The notes beneath the pieces are model-generated. The model worked only from the letters and a program-made list of their open reading frames with translations. It searched no databases and had not been told where the DNA came from. The translations under genes and the position numbers were made by a program. Shown here piece after piece: positions 43,351 to 46,890 of a stretch of DNA of 46,890 bases (position 1 is its first letter; each line of letters opens with the position of its first letter). This DNA comes from Anaerolineae bacterium (GTDB lineage: Bacteria > Chloroflexota > Anaerolineae > B4-G1 > SLSP01), in NCBI GenBank assembly GCA_016931315.1, contig JAFGFB010000243.1, positions 1 to 46,890 on the forward strand, in the 5' to 3' direction.

Positions 43351-44889
43351 ATGAACAAATACATTGCAGCAATTGATCAGGGCACAACCGGCACACGGTG
43401 CATTCTTTTCGATCATGGTGGCAAGCCGGTGATTTGGGCTTATGCGGAGCACGAGCAAATCTATCCTCAGCCAGGTTGGGTGGAGCATGATCCCACTGAA
43501 ATTTGGGAGAAGACGCAGCAGGTGATCCGCCAGGCGCTGACGCAGGGGAATATCCCCAGCGGAGCGATTGCGGCTGTGGGCATCACAAATCAGCGTGAGA
43601 CCGCCGTAGTTTGGGACCGGCGTACCGGCAAACCACTTTGCAATGCCATTGTCTGGCAAGACACACGTACGAAGGGCATTTGCGATGCGCTGGCGCGTGA
43701 GAGCGAATTGGGGCAAGACCGCTTTCGCGCCAAAGTGGGGTTGCCGCTGGCGACCTATTTTTCAGGCCCAAAGATCAGATGGTTGCTCGAGCATGTGCCC
43801 GCAGTTGCGGAAGCTGCTGCGCGCGGCGATGCGCTCTTTGGAACGACCGACACATGGGTAATCTGGCATCTCACCGGCGGCGTGAAGGGTGGGGCGCATA
43901 TCACCGATGTGACCAATGCCAGTCGCACGCTGCTGATGGATCTGCAAACCTTACAATGGGATGAGGAAATCCTGAAGGTTTTGGGAATCCCATGTTCGAT
44001 GCTGCCGGAGATTCGCCCTTCAAGCGCCTGTCTCACCCCTGGAGAGGCACGCCCCTATGGCTTCACTCTCAGGGAGGGACCCTTCGGGGAGGTAATCCCT
44101 GTTACTGGTGATTTAGGCGACCAACAGGCAGCCCTGGTGGGGCAAACGTGTTTCAGCCCAGGCGAGGCAAAAAACACCTATGGCACAGGCTGTTTCATGT
44201 TGTTGAACACGGGTACGGAGATTGTCCCCTCGCAGAGTGGCTTGTTGACTACACTGGGCTATAAATTCGGCGCCGCGCCTGCTGTCTATGCCATAGAAGG
44301 CTCTATTGCTATTACCGGTGCCTTGGTGCAATGGCTGCGTGATAATTTGGGCTTTTTCGACCGCGCGCCGCAAATTGAGGAGTTGGCTCGTGAGGTCACC
44401 GATGCCGGTGGAATGTACATCGTCCCGGCGTTTTCGGGGCTTTTCGCTCCCTATTGGCGCAGTGATGCTCGCGGCGTCATGGTGGGACTAACCCGCTATA
44501 TCAATAAGCATCATATTTGTCGCGCGGCACTTGAATCCACCGCTTATCAAAGCCGTGATGTGTTGGAGGCAATGGAGAAGGACTCGGGTGTGGCGCTTAC
44601 TGCGCTCAAGGTGGATGGCGGCATGGTTGCCAACACGTTGTTGATGCAATTCCAGGCCGATATTCTGGGCGTGCCGGTAGTGCGTCCTACGGTCACCGAG
44701 ACCACGGCTCTCGGGGCGGCTTATGCTGCCGGGTTGGCGGTGGGTTTCTGGAAGAATACCGAAGAGCTGCGGCGCAATTGGGGCGTGGATCACATCTTCC
44801 AACCGGCGATGACTGAAGAACGGAAAGAGTCGCTCTACTCAGGATGGAAAAAGGCTGTTGAACGGACCTTTGACTGGGTGGAGGAATGA
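43351..44889 (+). CDS. glpK: Glycerol kinase
   Basis: Phosphorylates glycerol to sn-glycerol 3-phosphate using ATP, trapping it in the cytoplasm. The 512 residues show the FGGY-kinase fold: N-terminal [41 protein letters not shown], the ATP-site text [13 protein letters not shown], and the C-terminal signature [20 protein letters not shown]. Length is normal. GGAGG is well placed before the ATG, with a good promoter upstream. The next two genes supply dehydrogenase and flavoprotein functions, so glycerol can enter glycolysis or, through the window's FBPase, gluconeogenesis. Confidence 0.97.
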   Translation: MNKYIAAIDQGTTGTRCILFDHGGKPVIWAYAEHEQIYPQPGWVEHDPTEIWEKTQQVIRQALTQGNIPSGAIAAVGITNQRETAVVWDRRTGKPLCNAIVWQDTRTKGICDALARESELGQDRFRAKVGLPLATYFSGPKIRWLLEHVPAVAEAAARGDALFGTTDTWVIWHLTGGVKGGAHITDVTNASRTLLMDLQTLQWDEEILKVLGIPCSMLPEIRPSSACLTPGEARPYGFTLREGPFGEVIPVTGDLGDQQAALVGQTCFSPGEAKNTYGTGCFMLLNTGTEIVPSQSGLLTTLGYKFGAAPAVYAIEGSIAITGALVQWLRDNLGFFDRAPQIEELAREVTDAGGMYIVPAFSGLFAPYWRSDARGVMVGLTRYINKHHICRAALESTAYQSRDVLEAMEKDSGVALTALKVDGGMVANTLLMQFQADILGVPVVRPTVTETTALGAAYAAGLAVGFWKNTEELRRNWGVDHIFQPAMTEERKESLYSGWKKAVERTFDWVEE

Positions 44890-45011
44890 GAGGCATAGGA
44901 GCGATTCCCAGACGCTTTGTTGGGTCTATCAGCGACTAATCATTCAGGCATTTTCCCGTTTTTCATGACGGTCTTGGGGTGTCAGTATCAAAATTTCATT
45001 GAGGAGACCTT

Positions 45012-46517
45012 ATGCAGAACCCTTATGACATCATCATCATCGGCGCTGGGATTGTGGGAACGATGATTGCCCGCACTCTGGCACGCTATGATTTGCGCAT
45101 TTTGTGGATTGAGAAAGCCAGTGATATTTGCACCGGAGCCACCGGAGCAAATTCCGCTCTCATCCACGCCGGGCATGATGCCATTCCAGGTTCGCTCAAA
45201 GCTGAGATGAACGTGAAAGCTAACCCGATGTGGGATCGGCTTTCCGAGGAATTGCACTTTGCTTTTGGGCGGACTGGAGCCTATGTGGTTGCCATTGGCG
45301 CGGGTGAATATTCCAAATTGGAGGAGCTTCTTGCCCGCGCGCAACAAAACGGCGTCCCAGCTGAGATTATCAGCGGTGAGGAAATGCGCCAGCGCGAACC
45401 GCAAATCAACCCCGAGGTGAGCGGCGCTCTTTTCGTTCCCTCGGGTGCGATTGTGGATCCCTGGGGGGTAACCATTGCCGCTGCCGAGAATGCGGTGATG
45501 AATGGCGTGGAGCTGCGCCTAAACACGGAGTTTCTGGATTTCATTTTTGCCCCGGTTGCGGGCGATGATTTGAAGGCTGAAAAGCGCATCACCGGCATCG
45601 GGACCAATCAGGGTGAGTTCTATGCCCGTTGGGTTATCAATGCCGCCGGCTTGTTTGCGGATGAGGTGATGCACAAGGCCGGCGTGCGTTTGGACTTTCG
45701 CATCACACCCCGGCGCGGTGAATACTTCGTCATGGACCGTAATCAGGTAGAGATCAAGAATGTCCTTTTTCCGGTTCCAACGGCTATCAGCAAGGGCATT
45801 CTGGTGACCACGACCTTGCACGGCAACACACTTGTCGGTCCCAATGCGGAAAACCTGGATGACAAAACTGATGTGGCTGTGACGCCCGCCGGCATGGCGG
45901 AAATTTGGGCCGGGGCGCTCAAGCTTGTGCCGGGACTCAAGCAACGCGATGTGATTGCTGTTTTTGCCGGATTGCGCCCTGGCGGCAACGCGCCCTGTGC
46001 CAACCCGACTGTGGCTTACAACCATGATTTCGTTATTGAGATTCCGGCGGAAGTAGCTGGTTTTGTGAATGTCGGCGGGATGGAATCCCCGGCGCTCACC
46101 GCTGCCCCAGCTATTGCTGAACGCGTGGTGGAGTTGCTGCGCGGCGCTGGTGAAGTATTGGACGAGAAGCCGGACTGGAATCCCATTCGTCCTGGGCGAC
46201 CTGTTTTCCGGCACCTCTCGAAGGAAGAACAGGCGCAATTGATCGCACAAGATCCGCGTTACGGGCGCATCATCTGCCGTTGCGAATCCGTCACTGAGGG
46301 CGAGATTGTTGCCGAAATCCATGCACCAATTCCCGCGACCACCTATGATGCCATCAAGCGCCGTACCTGGCTTGGTACTGGTCGCTGTCTCGGTGGTTTC
46401 GACATGCCCCGCGTCGTTGAAATTCTCGCGCGCGAGCTGGGTCGGGATGTGCTGGAGATCAGCAAGAAGGGTGCGGGGTCGGAGTTTCTGTACCGTAAGA
46501 CGAAAGAAACAGCATAG
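45012..46517 (+). CDS. FAD-dependent glycerol-3-phosphate dehydrogenase, GlpA-type, with BFD-like C-terminal domain
   Basis: A 501-residue flavoprotein that should oxidise glycerol 3-phosphate to dihydroxyacetone phosphate. The FAD-binding motif is at the N-terminus (IIIIGAGIVGTMIAR) and the DAO-type domain runs to about residue 385. The C-terminal domain (from about 405) resembles BFD-type [2Fe-2S] domains: IICRCESVTEGEI, then TGRCLGGFDMPRV. Three of the usual four cysteines are seen; the fourth (GGFC) is Asp here. The ribosome site GAGGAG is strong. It lies 122 bp after glpK and 44 bp before a second flavoprotein gene, an arrangement typical of anaerobic-type glycerol operons. Confidence 0.9.
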   Translation: MQNPYDIIIIGAGIVGTMIARTLARYDLRILWIEKASDICTGATGANSALIHAGHDAIPGSLKAEMNVKANPMWDRLSEELHFAFGRTGAYVVAIGAGEYSKLEELLARAQQNGVPAEIISGEEMRQREPQINPEVSGALFVPSGAIVDPWGVTIAAAENAVMNGVELRLNTEFLDFIFAPVAGDDLKAEKRITGIGTNQGEFYARWVINAAGLFADEVMHKAGVRLDFRITPRRGEYFVMDRNQVEIKNVLFPVPTAISKGILVTTTLHGNTLVGPNAENLDDKTDVAVTPAGMAEIWAGALKLVPGLKQRDVIAVFAGLRPGGNAPCANPTVAYNHDFVIEIPAEVAGFVNVGGMESPALTAAPAIAERVVELLRGAGEVLDEKPDWNPIRPGRPVFRHLSKEEQAQLIAQDPRYGRIICRCESVTEGEIVAEIHAPIPATTYDAIKRRTWLGTGRCLGGFDMPRVVEILARELGRDVLEISKKGAGSEFLYRKTKETA

Positions 46518-46561
46518 GCTGTTTCCTGGGCAGCGCATTATTTCTCACGAAGGGGTATTCT

Positions 46562-46890
46562 ATGGTTCAGACTCTCAAATCTAATTATGACGTCATTGTC
46601 ATTGGCGCAGGTCCAGGTGGGCTGGCTGCGGCTATCGAAGCCAAGAAGAATGGCGCGGATGACGTGTTGATGATTGACCGGGATCTGGAGCTCGGTGGTA
46701 TTTTGCTCCAGTGTATTCATAATGGCTTCGGCGTAGAAACCTTCAAGGAGGACCTCCCTGGTCCGAGCTACGCTCAGCGCTTCATTCACGAGGCTCAGAC
46801 GGTTGGAATTGATTATCTGCTCGACACGATTGTGTTGGACGTGACGTCAGAACGTAAAGTGACCACTACCGGCACACGCACCGGCATCAA
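46562..46890 (+). CDS. FAD/NAD(P)-binding oxidoreductase, partial (runs off the window)
   Basis: This gene is absent from the ORF track because it has no stop in the window. From the ATG at 46562 (GAAGGGG upstream) the frame reads MVQTLKSNYDVIVIGAGPGG and stays open for 109 codons to the end. The dinucleotide-binding motif GAGPGG is clear, followed by IEAKKNGADDVLMIDRD and GGILLQCIHNGFG. The latter is typical of the pyridine-nucleotide-disulfide-type flavoprotein that follows GlpA-like genes in many anaerobes. It probably hands electrons from the dehydrogenase to an acceptor. Its C-terminal part is not visible. Confidence 0.88.
   Translation, partial: MVQTLKSNYDVIVIGAGPGGLAAAIEAKKNGADDVLMIDRDLELGGILLQCIHNGFGVETFKEDLPGPSYAQRFIHEAQTVGIDYLLDTIVLDVTSERKVTTTGTRTGI

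Overview
This window looks like a chromosomal segment of a free-living, probably anaerobic or microaerophilic, heterotrophic bacterium, most plausibly a member of the Chloroflexota (Anaerolineae-like). The clues are a single-polypeptide serine hydroxymethyltransferase-GcvT fusion, large secreted multidomain proteases carrying a VFLPL-type linker, paralogous DUF58/DUF4129 sets, a tungsten-type aldehyde:ferredoxin oxidoreductase, frequent GTG/TTG starts and moderately high G+C. The assignment is inference; there is no rRNA to confirm it. I saw no rRNA, tRNA, CRISPR array, transposase or phage module.

Layout. 66-2872: a membrane LRR/PH-like gene apparently cut by an in-frame amber codon, an aminoglycoside-phosphotransferase remnant and a histidine phosphatase. 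2873-6263: a hairpin-rich regulatory region, then class I fructose-1,6-bisphosphatase and two aldo/keto reductases. 6270-13258: a tightly overlapping eight-gene run of two paralogous sets (DUF4129-like, small membrane protein, DUF58) served by one MoxR ATPase. 13305-16896: tungsten AOR, O6-alkylguanine-DNA alkyltransferase and a Cys-rich PAS histidine kinase. 16997-25500 (minus strand): a small membrane protein, a glycosyltransferase fused to a decayed LytM domain, an anti-sigma/ECF-sigma pair, and a 1465-residue secreted S8 protease with a beta-propeller. 25719-32014: GH31 glycosidase, Gfo/Idh/MocA oxidoreductase and a LysM-tethered glycosidase. 32126-36407 (minus): compact lipoprotein binding protein, ruvA, ruvC, yebC, fmt and a HIT protein. 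36517-39666 (minus): the GlyA-GcvT fusion. 40030-43190: DUF3592 protein and a second secreted subtilase. 43351-46890: glycerol catabolism (GlpK, a GlpA-type dehydrogenase and a further flavoprotein running off the end).

The most unusual material is non-genic. A small non-autonomous inverted-repeat element (MITE-like) is present in three copies (21146-21288, 30325-30487, 35885-36010). One copy has a perfect 9-bp flanking duplication, and another supplies the last ~48 MITE-derived codons of the secreted protease. A related but different hairpin array precedes fbp. Two promoter-like sites, one ahead of the ECF sigma gene and one ahead of the protease gene, share sequence, spacing and a dyad in the spacer, which suggests co-regulation. 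Other oddities are the amber-split LRR/PH gene, the GT-LytM fusion lacking metal-binding histidines, a detached copy of the anti-sigma membrane domain, a binding protein missing its central region, and a BFD-type domain lacking one cysteine.

Functionally the window combines central carbon metabolism (gluconeogenesis, glycerol entry, one-carbon units), polysaccharide and protein degradation outside the cell, envelope sensing (ECF sigma/anti-sigma, MoxR/DUF58) and DNA repair (RuvAC, Ogt).
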